Assembly: GCF_001592105.1 (NCBI RefSeq)
Contig: NZ_BCWE01000024.1
Span: 1-43,690 of the forward strand
Direction of reading: 5' to 3'
DNA from: Desulfolucanica intricata
GTDB lineage: Bacteria > Bacillota > Desulfotomaculia > Desulfotomaculales > Desulfofarciminaceae
DNA: 43,690 bases
Shown: positions 16,090 through 24,256 of the stretch, piece by piece
Layout: every line of letters begins with the position of its first letter
Position numbering within the stretch: the first letter of the stretch is position 1
Position numbers and translations under genes: made by a program
Notes under the pieces: generated by a model
Told to the model about the DNA's origin: nothing
The model's input: the letters and a program-made list of their open reading frames with translations, nothing else
The model's database searches: none

Positions 16090-16551
16090 TTGACTAATAT
16101 CCAAAACGGAGAAAATATTATTTTAAAAGATATTAAAGTGAAAGTTCGCTTGGATTTTAAAGGTTTAGGCAAGTCTGGAAAATTTCTTTTTGGCGGCAAA
16201 CCTATCGAAAGGGCTGCTGAAGAGACTCGTGACCAACAAATCGCTATTCTAAAAAATGTTCCGATTCAAGGTGTTCATATTGAAGATATTGATATGAGTA
16301 TTGAAGTATATACCGTTTATGATGAAGTATTAAATAATGAAGCAGCTTATGCCCCGGTAGAATTATTAATATCGGCAGACTCACTTGAAGATATTATTGG
16401 ATTTATTACCAGAGATGAGTTTAGAACCATCGAAATTATTGAACCTTCTTTGATAAAATTAACCCAAACAGATTTAAAACGTTTATTTTTTAAAATAAAT
16501 GAGGAAATGACCAAATATAAATTAGCGTTAGAAAGAAAGTATAACCGGTAA
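16090..16551 (+). CDS. Conserved-looking hypothetical protein (153 aa)
   Basis: I do not recognise a named family. The frame starts at TTG after AGGGGGAG (about 8 bases). The protein is soluble, alternating strand-like and helical stretches (VKVRLDFKGLG, VHIEDIDMSIEVYTVYDEV, then LLISADSLEDIIGFITRDEF). The C-terminus is a basic amphipathic helix ending in KYNR. It has no catalytic motif I can name. It is placed between the zinc-ribbon gene and a membrane protein. Base composition matches the neighbours, so it looks native. Confidence 0.65.
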   Translation: MTNIQNGENIILKDIKVKVRLDFKGLGKSGKFLFGGKPIERAAEETRDQQIAILKNVPIQGVHIEDIDMSIEVYTVYDEVLNNEAAYAPVELLISADSLEDIIGFITRDEFRTIEIIEPSLIKLTQTDLKRLFFKINEEMTKYKLALERKYNR

Positions 16552-16592
16552 AAAACTGTTTAAAAACCCTCTCTGTCCTCCTTCGTGATAAA

Positions 16593-16632
16593 TTACCTGA
16601 GCTTAGCATATAAATTATCAGGTAAATTTACC
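16593..16632. repeat. Inverted repeat and palindrome before the 16650 gene
   Basis: TTACCTGA (16593-16600) pairs with TCAGGTAA (16618-16625). The right arm runs into the palindrome GGTAAATTTACC (16621-16632). No T-run follows. It could be an operator or mRNA leader structure for the gene starting at 16650. Confidence 0.4.
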
Positions 16633-16649
16633 AAAAAGGGAGTGTTTTT

Positions 16650-17114
16650 ATGCGTAGAGGGTTTCTTAATTGGGGTTACCGATTAGAAGGGTTGTTCATA
16701 AAAATTATTATATGTGCTGCGGTATTAGTAGTAGTTTCGCAAACTTTTCTGATGGACGACCCTCTAAAAAGGGTAACGTCTCAAGTTGGCTTTCCTCAAG
16801 ATACTTTACAAAATCAGAATATTTTAGTTGAACCTAATGCCCCTATCATTACTATGCAATTAAAAAATTATTCTTCTCTACCCAGAGCACGGGTTTTGGT
16901 TAACGGTGAGCAGCAGAAAGAATTTCTGGATCGTTATGTTACAGTATCTGTTAAGCATGGTGATGTTATAGAAATTGACGGTACTCAGTATAAACATTCT
17001 CTTGAGATAGAGGTGATAAATACCTCACGGGAAATTTTGTCACCTTGTCCTGGACAGATAATCAAGGTTAACGGAAATTTGGCCCGGGTTGGTACGGTAA
17101 AATTGGTCAAATAG
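16650..17114 (+). CDS. Membrane-anchored hypothetical protein (154 aa)
   Basis: This protein has one N-terminal membrane segment (about residues 16-32, IKIIICAAVLVVVSQTF) with a short basic cytoplasmic end, followed by an external domain of about 120 residues rich in strands. The segments PRARVLVNGEQQ and GDVIEIDGTQYK suggest a small beta-sandwich or S4-like carbohydrate/peptide-binding fold, but I do not recognise a family. The ATG follows AAGGGAG. It precedes the HutP-aroH pair. It may be a sporulation or envelope protein; this is inference from membrane topology and the general setting only. Confidence 0.65.
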   Translation: MRRGFLNWGYRLEGLFIKIIICAAVLVVVSQTFLMDDPLKRVTSQVGFPQDTLQNQNILVEPNAPIITMQLKNYSSLPRARVLVNGEQQKEFLDRYVTVSVKHGDVIEIDGTQYKHSLEIEVINTSREILSPCPGQIIKVNGNLARVGTVKLVK

Positions 17115-17160
17115 GATTTATAGTATGTAAATTGTGACAAAATTATAGGGAGGTAAACTT

Positions 17161-17577
17161 ATGAATCAGGGCAGCAGACAAGTAGCCAGTATTGCTATTC
17201 AAATGTCCTTAAGTGAAAACAGAGAGCAGGAGAAGGAATATAAGGCCATGTTTTCTCGTTTGGGTATAAAGACCGCAGCTGTCGATTACGGTGGTGAATT
17301 CATTACTTCTGTAAATAAAATTATTGAGCGTTCAGTGGTGGCTGCCAAAAGGGAAGGTGTTATTAAGGACAAACATGCTGAAGAAGGTGCAGTTGCCGGA
17401 GCAACCAGAGAAGCTTTATCCCAAGTGATGCCTAAGGCAGTAGGACTTAATGTGGGAGGAAAAATTGGTATTGCTCGTTTTGAGGATCATGTTGCTGTTG
17501 CATTGTTCTTTGGTGTAGGTATGCTGCATCTGGATGAAGTAGCGGTAGGATTGGGGCACCGGGCAGTATCCTCATAA
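17161..17577 (+). CDS. HutP family RNA-binding antiterminator
   Basis: HutP in Bacillus is a hexameric RNA-binding protein that, with L-histidine and Mg2+, prevents termination in the hut leader. This 138-residue protein keeps the family's core: the EEGAVAGATREAL segment, the strand KIGIARFEDHVAVALFFGVG and the C-terminal GLGHRAVSS whose His corresponds to a metal ligand. The ATG follows AGGGAGG. There are no histidine-use genes near it; instead it lies 11 bases before aroH and probably in one transcript with it. It may therefore control aromatic genes or act elsewhere. The assignment to the family is good; its target is unknown. Confidence 0.82.
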   Translation: MNQGSRQVASIAIQMSLSENREQEKEYKAMFSRLGIKTAAVDYGGEFITSVNKIIERSVVAAKREGVIKDKHAEEGAVAGATREALSQVMPKAVGLNVGGKIGIARFEDHVAVALFFGVGMLHLDEVAVGLGHRAVSS

Positions 17578-17588
17578 GGGGGTAAAGT

Positions 17589-17954
17589 ATGGGCAATTTT
17601 GTGCGGGGAATTAGAGGGGCCATTACAGTTAATAATAATACCGTTATAGAGATTGCAGAGGCTACTCAGGAGCTCCTTCAAGTTATGGTTAAGCAAAACG
17701 AGGTAAAGCCGGAAGATATAGCCAGTGTTATATTTACGGTAACCTCTGATTTAAATGCCGGGTTTCCGGCTGCTGCTGCACGTCAGATGGGGTGGTATCA
17801 CGTACCTATGATGGGTGCTGTTGAAACAAATGTTCCCGGTAGTTTAGAAAAATGTATTAGAATTTTAATGCATATTAATACAAGTAAAAGCCAAACACAA
17901 ATTAAGCATGTTTACTTACGTAAAGCAGTTCAACTGCGTCGAGACATTAAATAA
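17589..17954 (+). CDS. aroH: Chorismate mutase (AroH type)
   Basis: AroH converts chorismate to prephenate on the way to phenylalanine and tyrosine. The protein has 121 residues and is the trimeric Bacillus-type (AroH) fold, not the helical AroQ fold. Family features: VRGIRGAITV with the active-site Arg, the segment TVTSDLNAGFPAAAARQMGW, AVETNV carrying the catalytic Glu, and CIRILM with the second Arg. The Cys seen at the active-site rim in Bacillus is Gly here. It follows the HutP gene and ends in a very long hairpin. aroF is next, 240 bases downstream. Confidence 0.93.
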   Translation: MGNFVRGIRGAITVNNNTVIEIAEATQELLQVMVKQNEVKPEDIASVIFTVTSDLNAGFPAAAARQMGWYHVPMMGAVETNVPGSLEKCIRILMHINTSKSQTQIKHVYLRKAVQLRRDIK

Positions 17955-18007
17955 TAACTTATAAAAAATAACCCTTTGCGAAAAAGGGTTATTTTTTATA
18001 AGTTATT
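17953..18007 (+). terminator. Very long perfect hairpin terminator after aroH
   Basis: A perfect 25-bp inverted repeat: 17953-17977 pairs with 17983-18007 around a 5-base loop. It begins within the aroH stop codon. The central AACCCTTT/AAAGGGTT core is followed by ATTTTTT inside the right arm, so the inner hairpin alone has the form of an intrinsic terminator. The outer arms extend it to an unusual length. The 190 bases after it up to aroF hold no gene and no T-box that I can see. Confidence 0.85.
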
Positions 18008-18197
18008 GTAATAATATCTTCTGGTCTAATGTGTATTATAAGTATGTGAAACTGCCATAACCAAAGGTTTATAACAAAATTTAACATCTAAAGGTGGGTT
18101 TTTTAGTAAAGAAATAGACATCTATGAGAAGAAATATTATAATAACTACGGGATGAATTAGATTTTATTTTAATACCGGGGTGAGGAGGTGTGTACC

Positions 18198-19025
18198 TTG
18201 CCTCCCTTTATGTTAGTTAGTCGGGAGCATAAAAAGGAAGACTCAGTAATTACTATAGGCAGCTACTCGATTGGTGGCGGACAAGTTCTGCTTATAGCAG
18301 GACCATGTGCTGTAGAAAGTGAAGAGCAGGTAATGAATCTGGCAGGTGCCTTAAAAAAAATTGGTGTGCATGTTATGCGGGGTGGAGCTTACAAACCACG
18401 AACATCACCTTATGCTTTTCATGGTCTGAAAGAAGTAGGTTTAAAGATTTTAGCCAAAGCCGGAAGGACATATGACTTACCTGTAATAACAGAAGTTGTC
18501 GATGTACGTGACTTGGAAATAGTTAGTGAGTATAGCGATATACTCCAGGTCGGCAGTAGAAATATGCAAAATTTTACTCTGCTTTCAGAGGTCGGGCGTT
18601 CACAAAAACCGGTTTTATTAAAGCGAGGTTTTGCAGCTACTATTGAAGAGTGGCTTTTAGCTGCGGAGTATATTATGACAGCCGGTAATGAAAAGGTTAT
18701 CCTTTGTGAGCGTGGTATTCGAACTTTTGAAACCTTTACCCGCAACACTTTAGATATAAGTGCCGTACCGGCTGTTAAACAATTGTCCCATTTACCCATA
18801 ATGGTCGATCCCAGCCATGCCTGCGGTCGCAGGGAAATGGTGCCTTCATTAGCAAAGGCTGCTGTAGCAGCCGGTGCTGACGGTTTAATGATTGAAGTGC
18901 ATCCAAAACCTGAGGAAGCTTTATGCGACGGGTTTCAATCTCTAAACATTAATGAGATGGAAAACTTAAAGAAAGAACTGGATAAGCTTCTAATTGTAAG
19001 AAGTAATACATTCTCGATGCTATAA
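18198..19025 (+). CDS. aroF: DAHP synthase (3-deoxy-7-phosphoheptulonate synthase)
   Basis: This enzyme condenses phosphoenolpyruvate and erythrose 4-phosphate to DAHP, the first step of aromatic synthesis. It is the type I-beta (KDO8PS-like) form: IAGPCAVES, RGGAYKPRTSPYAFHG, LQVGSRNMQNF, KRGF, CERGIRTFE and DPSHACGRR are all present, supplying substrate and metal ligands. Only about 20 residues precede the barrel, so the usual N-terminal ferredoxin-like regulatory domain (about 70 residues) is missing and feedback control through it should be absent. I chose TTG 18198, 8 bases after GAGGAGG, over GTG 18189, which overlaps that site. No tyrA or aroA follows, unlike in many relatives. Confidence 0.92.
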   Translation: MPPFMLVSREHKKEDSVITIGSYSIGGGQVLLIAGPCAVESEEQVMNLAGALKKIGVHVMRGGAYKPRTSPYAFHGLKEVGLKILAKAGRTYDLPVITEVVDVRDLEIVSEYSDILQVGSRNMQNFTLLSEVGRSQKPVLLKRGFAATIEEWLLAAEYIMTAGNEKVILCERGIRTFETFTRNTLDISAVPAVKQLSHLPIMVDPSHACGRREMVPSLAKAAVAAGADGLMIEVHPKPEEALCDGFQSLNINEMENLKKELDKLLIVRSNTFSML

Positions 19026-19067
19026 TTTTGGATATAGTGTATTTTTTTTCATTAATATTAAAATAAT

Positions 19068-19103
19068 AAACCTGGAGCAATCTTTTTGAGCTCCGGGTTT
19101 TTT
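19068..19103 (+). terminator. aroF terminator
   Basis: AAACCTGGAGC (19068-19078) pairs with GCTCCGGGTTT from 19090 (one G-U pair), followed by TTT. Confidence 0.85.
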
Positions 19104-19177
19104 ATTTATTCAAAAAGGGAAATCAAGCCGGAATGTCGAAAGTACAAATATTCTTGTTTTTATTGAGGAGTGGGGCT

Positions 19178-19855
19178 ATGGCCGGCAAGATTAACATAGC
19201 CATTGACGGTCCCGCCGGTGCGGGGAAAAGTACTGTGGCCAAAGATATCGCCCGTAGATTAGGCTTAATATACATAGATACCGGAGCCATGTATCGTGCT
19301 TTAACATTAATGGCGTTAAAATGCGAATTAGACTTAGATAATGAAGACATCTTGACAAAGTTGGCGAACTCCATAAAAATAGAATTCATTAATGATCCGG
19401 TAACAGGTGGCGGCAGGATTTTATTAAATGGTGAGGATGTTTCAGATGCGGTTAGAAATCCCGAAATATCTCGACATGTGTCTAGGGTCGCCAAGGTACC
19501 CGGTGTACGGAATAGGATGGCTAAAATACAGCAATCTATGGCGATAAACGGTGGAGTAGTTATGGAGGGGCGTGATATTGGGATAAAAGTTTTACCCCAA
19601 GCCGACTATAAATTTTTTTTAACGGCTTCAGCCAGAGAAAGAGCCCGGCGAAGATACATAGAATTAATTAATCAAGGATATCAAGTAGATATGGAGCAAT
19701 TAGTACAAGAAATTAAAGAAAGAGACTTTTGTGACAGCACACGTGCTGTAGACCCGCTTACCCCTGCTGAAGATGCTGAGATAATAGACTGTACCACCAT
19801 GAGTTTGGACCAGGTGGTTATGTATATATTATCCAGGGTTGAATTAAGGAGGTAA
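19178..19855 (+). CDS. cmk: Cytidylate kinase
   Basis: Cmk phosphorylates CMP and dCMP to the diphosphates. It has 225 residues, the usual length. The P-loop GPAGAGKST is at residues 11-19. YIDTGAMYRALT, then EGRDIG for the NMP-binding region and RARRRYIEL for the lid are present. I chose ATG 19178 because GAGGAG lies 7 bases upstream; an ATG at 19133 is in frame but would add a non-conserved hydrophobic leader and has no ribosome binding site. In related genomes cmk is followed by plsC and then ispH; here plsC is reduced to a fragment. Confidence 0.95.
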   Translation: MAGKINIAIDGPAGAGKSTVAKDIARRLGLIYIDTGAMYRALTLMALKCELDLDNEDILTKLANSIKIEFINDPVTGGGRILLNGEDVSDAVRNPEISRHVSRVAKVPGVRNRMAKIQQSMAINGGVVMEGRDIGIKVLPQADYKFFLTASARERARRRYIELINQGYQVDMEQLVQEIKERDFCDSTRAVDPLTPAEDAEIIDCTTMSLDQVVMYILSRVELRR

Positions 19856-19861
19856 CAGGCC

Positions 19862-19960
19862 ATGATTTACCGGGCCGCCAAAGGTATTTACAGCATCATT
19901 CCGGCCACTTTGTGCCGCTGGCAGATATTAGGCAGAGAAAACTTTCCGACGCGAAGGTGA
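19862..19960 (+). pseudogene. plsC: Remnant of plsC (1-acyl-glycerol-3-phosphate acyltransferase)
   Basis: A 32-codon frame begins at ATG with a perfect AAGGAGG ribosome binding site, 6 bases after cmk. It reads MIYRAAKGIYSI, then CRWQILGRENFP, which matches the start of bacterial PlsC (the usual W-x-V-x-G-x-E-N-I-P). It stops where the catalytic NHxxxxD part should follow, and the next 73 bases up to ispH contain no recognisable PlsC. The active site and about 160 residues are gone, so this is a deletion remnant. The order cmk-plsC-ispH is common in relatives and supports the call. Another acyltransferase must supply this step. Confidence 0.7.
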
Positions 19961-20033
19961 ATTTTACCGGGATCCGGTGATAAATGAAAAAATAATCAAT
20001 TCAAAGCGGTGATTAGTTTAGTGAGGGTTAAAC

Positions 20034-22034
20034 ATGGAAGTTATTGTTGCTAATAAGGCCGGTTTTTGTTTTGGAGTAAAGCGGGCTATTGATTTAGCTG
20101 AGGAAATTGTGCGAGATCGTGATGGACCAATTTATTCACTGGGTCCCCTTATCCATAACCCGCAGGTAGTTGATAAGCTGGCCCAAAAAGGTATAAATGC
20201 TATTGATGAGTTAAGTGAACAACATGAGGGTACGATTATTATCCGCTCTCATGGAGTTGAACCTCGGGTTTTAGATGAAGCCACTCAAAAAGGCTTAAAA
20301 ATAATTAATGCAACCTGTCCTTTTGTAAGCCGGGCCCAACAATTAGCAAAAGATCTCCAGGATGACGGTTGGCAGGTCATAGTTGTTGGTGATAAAAACC
20401 ACCCGGAGGTAAGGGGTATTGTTGGCTGGGCTAATGGACAGGCCATTGTTATACAGAATCCTGCTGAGGCGAAAGCTATGGGTTTTATGCCTAAGGTGGG
20501 TGTGGTTGCACAAACTACCCAGCCGCTGTCAAACTTCCAGCAAGTTGTAGATGTTTTAAAGAAAAAATCCGGACAGTTAAAGATTTGTAACACAATCTGT
20601 CATGCTACCGGTGAAAGACAGCAGGCAGCCCTTGAATTGGCTCGTAAGGTTGATGTAATGGTAGTAGTCGGAGGTGCTAACAGTGCCAATACCGGAAAAC
20701 TGGCTAATTTATGCCGGTCAACCGGCACACCCACTTATCAGGTGGAAACTGCTGCGGAATTACGTTCCAAATGGTTTATAGATGTTGCCAGGGCAGGATT
20801 AACAGCAGGTGCATCAACACCTGACTGGATAATAGAGGAGGTTGAAAAGCGTATGCATGAATTAGGTGAAATGAACGGTGCCGAAGAGGGCATGAAAGAA
20901 GCTGTTGAGGTTAAATCACTCCACAACGGAGAAATAGTTAAAGGGGTAGTCGTTCAGATTAACCCTGATGAGGTTCTTGTGGATGTTGGGGCAAAATCTG
21001 AAGGGTTTATTCCTACAAGAGAATTATCCAATTTTGATATAAACTCCCCTGAAGATGTAGTTAAAGTAGGGGATGAAATAGAGGTTTTTGTTATTAATGC
21101 CGAGGATAATGAAGGAAGATTAAAGTTATCAAAAACAAGAGCTGATGCTGAAAAGGCTTGGGGTAAGTTAGAGCAGGCACTTGAATCAGGAGAACAAGTT
21201 CAAGGGACAGTAAAAGAGGTAGTTAAAGGTGGTCTCCTTGTTGATATAGGTGTACGGGCTTTTTTACCGGCTTCTCTTGTGGAGAGGGGTTATGTGGAGG
21301 ATCTTTCAAAATATGTAGGGCAAACTATTAATGCTCAGGTAATTGAAATTAACCGGGGCAGAAGAAAGGTTGTACTTTCAAGAAAAGCTTTATTAGAGGC
21401 AGAATATGCCCGTCTCCGTGCTGAGGCCCTTGAAAATCTTCAGGAAGGTTCGGTAGTAGATGGTGTTGTAAGAAGGATAACTAATTTTGGAGCCTTTGTT
21501 GATATAGGAGGGATAGACGGTCTTTTGCATGTCTCAGAAATGGCCTGGTACCGGGTAAACCATCCTTCAGAGATTGTCCAGGTTGGAGACGAAATAAAAG
21601 TTATGGTATTAAAAGTAGACCGGGAAAAAGAGAAAATTTCTCTCGGGTTAAAACAGGTTCTTGCCAATCCCTGGGATGACGTGGATGAAAAATACCCTGT
21701 TGGCTCAGTTATAGAGGCCAAAGTTGTACGCTTAGCTCCTTTCGGTGCATTTGTACAGCTGGAGCCTGGTGTAGAAGGTTTGGTGCACATTTCTCATTTA
21801 GCTGATCATCACGTTGAAAAGCCGGAAGATGTTGTATCCGAAGGAGAAACAGTCAATGTTAAAGTTTTAAGCGTTTCCCGTGATGAAAAAAGAATTCGCC
21901 TGTCTATTAAAGAAGTAGCAAAGAAAGAAAAGAAAGAAAAAGAGGAAAAGACTTATCAGAATTATGAAGTAAAAAATCAAAATTCCGGAGAAGTAACGAT
22001 TGGTGATCTTGTAGGAGATCTTTTTAATAAATAA
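20034..22034 (+). CDS. ispH-rpsA: Fused 4-hydroxy-3-methylbut-2-enyl diphosphate reductase (IspH) and ribosomal protein S1
   Basis: The N-terminal 280 residues are IspH, the 4Fe-4S enzyme of the last step of the MEP isoprenoid pathway: iron-sulfur ligands C12 (KAGFCFGV), C95 (ATCPFV) and C189 (ICHATGERQ). The rest has four S1 RNA-binding repeats, starting near residues 297, 385, 471 and 556, with the last two closest to consensus (ITNFGAFVDIGGIDGLLHVSE). This fusion is well known in clostridia. The C-terminus is Lys/Glu-rich. It may balance isoprenoid and translation functions, but a reason for the fusion is unknown. It is followed by a strong terminator. Confidence 0.95.
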   Translation: MEVIVANKAGFCFGVKRAIDLAEEIVRDRDGPIYSLGPLIHNPQVVDKLAQKGINAIDELSEQHEGTIIIRSHGVEPRVLDEATQKGLKIINATCPFVSRAQQLAKDLQDDGWQVIVVGDKNHPEVRGIVGWANGQAIVIQNPAEAKAMGFMPKVGVVAQTTQPLSNFQQVVDVLKKKSGQLKICNTICHATGERQQAALELARKVDVMVVVGGANSANTGKLANLCRSTGTPTYQVETAAELRSKWFIDVARAGLTAGASTPDWIIEEVEKRMHELGEMNGAEEGMKEAVEVKSLHNGEIVKGVVVQINPDEVLVDVGAKSEGFIPTRELSNFDINSPEDVVKVGDEIEVFVINAEDNEGRLKLSKTRADAEKAWGKLEQALESGEQVQGTVKEVVKGGLLVDIGVRAFLPASLVERGYVEDLSKYVGQTINAQVIEINRGRRKVVLSRKALLEAEYARLRAEALENLQEGSVVDGVVRRITNFGAFVDIGGIDGLLHVSEMAWYRVNHPSEIVQVGDEIKVMVLKVDREKEKISLGLKQVLANPWDDVDEKYPVGSVIEAKVVRLAPFGAFVQLEPGVEGLVHISHLADHHVEKPEDVVSEGETVNVKVLSVSRDEKRIRLSIKEVAKKEKKEKEEKTYQNYEVKNQNSGEVTIGDLVGDLFNK

Positions 22035-22045
22035 TTTTATGTAGC

Positions 22046-22075
22046 AAAAAAGCGGCTTACCAGCCGCTTTTTTTT
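22046..22075 (+). terminator. Terminator after ispH-rpsA
   Basis: AAAAAGCGGCT pairs with AGCCGCTTTTT around TACC, with more T following. Confidence 0.92.
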
Positions 22076-22166
22076 GTTTTACTTTTTGAAATTATGCTTT
22101 TCTGTTTGTTTCTCTCGAAGGTTGCTGTAGGCAGCTTTCCAATTATTCCGGAAGCGGCTCCTAATT

Positions 22167-22198
22167 GCATAATTTTGCAGGATGTGGGTACGATAATG
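22167..22198 (+). promoter_or_regulatory. Possible sporulation promoter for DUF1614-spoIIP
   Basis: GCATAATT (from 22167) and, 16 bases on, CGATAATG (22191-22198) roughly resemble a sigma-E/sigma-G type pair. spoIIP is transcribed under mother-cell sigma-E in Bacillus. The match is weak and the spacing is not ideal. Confidence 0.22.
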
Positions 22199-22234
22199 AC
22201 TGCACATTGTAATAATAAAAAGGGAGGTAAAATA

Positions 22235-22990
22235 ATGACAAGATTTCCTATTGGTCTTATAGCATTATTTATCGTATCAATCTTAATATATTTTGGTCTC
22301 GCTCAAAGAATGTTGGACCGGATGAGACTTAGCGATAAAGGTGCTTTGGCAGTCATTGGAGCAATCATAGTAGGTAGCTTTATTAACATACCGCTGCCAA
22401 TAGGTCGTTTTGCTACATCTATTAATGTCGGTGGAGCATTAGTACCGGTTGCTTTAGCAATATATGTACTTAGCAAAGCTAACAGTACGAAAGAATGGGT
22501 ACGAGCCCTTTTGGCTACTGTAATTACCGCCGGTGCTGTTTATTTTGTAGGTTCCTGGCTTAATACAGGCCGTATAGAGCCGGCAGGGCGGTATGCTTTC
22601 ATAGATTCACTTTACCTTTATCCAATTATAGGTGGTGTAGCCGGTTACCTGGCAGGGCGCTCACGTAGATCTGCTTTTATTGCTGCAACCCTTGGTGTAC
22701 TAACTGTAGACATAATTCATTTTTATTGGCTGGTTTCAGCAGGTGCCCCAACCGGAACACCCGTAATTATCGGTGGCGCAGGTGTCTTTGATGCCATAGT
22801 ACTATCCGGTATAGTTGCAGTACTTTTAGCTGAAATCGTAGGTGAGGCAAGAGAGAGACTGCAGGGTGGGCCTAAAGTCGAAGGAAGACCGGATAATCTT
22901 GTGGCGGGCCTCAAAAAACCAGGAGTTGGTGCCCAAAGCAGTAGTCAGGTTGACACAGGAAAGGAGGGTTCAAATAATGAAAAAGAGTAG
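22235..22990 (+). CDS. DUF1614 family membrane protein
   Basis: This integral membrane protein of 251 residues has about six hydrophobic segments. It fits DUF1614: RMRLSDKGALAVIGAIIVGSF, INIPLP and INVGGALVPVALAIYVL, broken here into short pieces. The C-terminal 45 residues are polar and cytoplasmic-looking. I chose ATG 22235 because AGGGAGG is 8 bases upstream; a longer frame from 22094 is unlikely. The end overlaps spoIIP by 14 bases, implying coupled translation. Function is unknown; its fixed place before spoIIP suggests a sporulation role. Confidence 0.82.
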   Translation: MTRFPIGLIALFIVSILIYFGLAQRMLDRMRLSDKGALAVIGAIIVGSFINIPLPIGRFATSINVGGALVPVALAIYVLSKANSTKEWVRALLATVITAGAVYFVGSWLNTGRIEPAGRYAFIDSLYLYPIIGGVAGYLAGRSRRSAFIAATLGVLTVDIIHFYWLVSAGAPTGTPVIIGGAGVFDAIVLSGIVAVLLAEIVGEARERLQGGPKVEGRPDNLVAGLKKPGVGAQSSSQVDTGKEGSNNEKE

Positions 22991-24239
22991 ACTGTATATA
23001 CTTTTAGGGGTAAGTCTGGCAGCAATCGGCACATCATTATTACTTTACCTGATTTTCCCCGGCAAAATGGTTCCAACATGGAATATAATGTCTGTATTTG
23101 ACCAAGAGTATCCTGATCATTTGGTAGGTAAATCTGTTAAGATTCTGGATGAGGCAGGTAATGAGATCAGCCGTGCTGCACGTTATGTATCCATCGGTGA
23201 CGGAATAATAAAGCCCGACGGGAAAAGTTATAAAATCAGTCGTGTTGATGGTGAAACAGCTTATGCCGAATACCAGGGACAAGACCACGAATTTCTAGCC
23301 TGGCAGGAATATTTTAATAATCATGAAATTCCTGTTGCAGCTCAGCAAAAAAGGGATCTGGTAGGAATTTATCATACTCATTCTGATGAGGCATATGTAC
23401 CCAGTGACGGTAAAGAGTCAGTCCCTTTTAAAGGTGGAATATATCAGGTAGGTCAATCGTTTACTGACAAACTAAAAGCAGAAGGTGTACAAGTTTTGTT
23501 TAATAAAACACCTCACGACCCGCATGATAATAATGCTTATTACCGTTCACGCCGTACAGCAGTGGAATTAATGAAAAATAATCCTGTTGCTATATTTGAT
23601 GTGCACCGTGACGGAATACCGGATGCTAACTATTACAGCAAGCAAATTAGCGGTCAGGATGTTACTCAATTACGATTAGTTATCGGAAGACAAAATCCTA
23701 AGATGAACTCTAATATGGATTTCGCCAAGAGACTTATGGCTTACGCCAATGAGGTTCACCCTACACTTGTTAAAGAGATTTTCATAGGGAAAGGTAATTA
23801 TAACCAAGATTTAATGTCTACTGCTTTATTGATAGAAGCAGGAACCCACACAAACAATAAAGAGGCGGCAGAGAGAGGGGTTTCTTTATTAGCTGAGGTT
23901 GTCCCTGTTGTTCTAGGAATAAATAACCCTACCAAGCCTGAACCAACTGCCAGTCCGACTGAACGTACCCCAGGTGCCTGGAAAGCATTAGGCTGGATTA
24001 TAGGAATTACAATTCTTGGAGCCGGTGCATTTTTACTGTTTAGCTCAGGTGGTTTTGATAAGGCTAAATCAAGGCTCAGTAAATTTGGAGGCAGTGAAAT
24101 GTCCAATTTTTTTGGCCCGGCAATCCGCCGCAAAAAAGCAGAGCCTAAAAAAATGACTGATGAAAAAATTAATGACAATTCAAGTCCTTTGGATAAAGAT
24201 ACCCTGCGAGATGCCCGGGATGAATTAACAAAAGATTAA
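22977..24239 (+). CDS. spoIIP: Stage II sporulation protein P (peptidoglycan hydrolase)
   Basis: SpoIIP works with SpoIID and SpoIIM in engulfment, where it cuts peptidoglycan (amidase and endopeptidase). It has 420 residues with an N-terminal anchor (about 8-26). Catalytic or zinc residues fit H133 (YHTHSDEAY), H210 (DVHRDG) and E287 (IEAGTH). Unlike the Bacillus protein it appears to have a second membrane segment near the C-terminus (about 336-356), followed by a basic tail of some 60 residues. ATG 22977 follows AAGGAGGG. The second helix would put the tail in the mother-cell cytoplasm if both helices cross, which is inference. Confidence 0.9.
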   Translation: MKKSRLYILLGVSLAAIGTSLLLYLIFPGKMVPTWNIMSVFDQEYPDHLVGKSVKILDEAGNEISRAARYVSIGDGIIKPDGKSYKISRVDGETAYAEYQGQDHEFLAWQEYFNNHEIPVAAQQKRDLVGIYHTHSDEAYVPSDGKESVPFKGGIYQVGQSFTDKLKAEGVQVLFNKTPHDPHDNNAYYRSRRTAVELMKNNPVAIFDVHRDGIPDANYYSKQISGQDVTQLRLVIGRQNPKMNSNMDFAKRLMAYANEVHPTLVKEIFIGKGNYNQDLMSTALLIEAGTHTNNKEAAERGVSLLAEVVPVVLGINNPTKPEPTASPTERTPGAWKALGWIIGITILGAGAFLLFSSGGFDKAKSRLSKFGGSEMSNFFGPAIRRKKAEPKKMTDEKINDNSSPLDKDTLRDARDELTKD

Positions 24240-24256
24240 ATAAAGGTGGAATTAAT

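Noticed and set aside
18008-18197. T-box leader before aroF
   Set aside because: The conserved AGGGTGGNACCGCG element is absent. A tiny frame (ATGAGAAGAAAT...) has no ribosome binding site and no aromatic codons.
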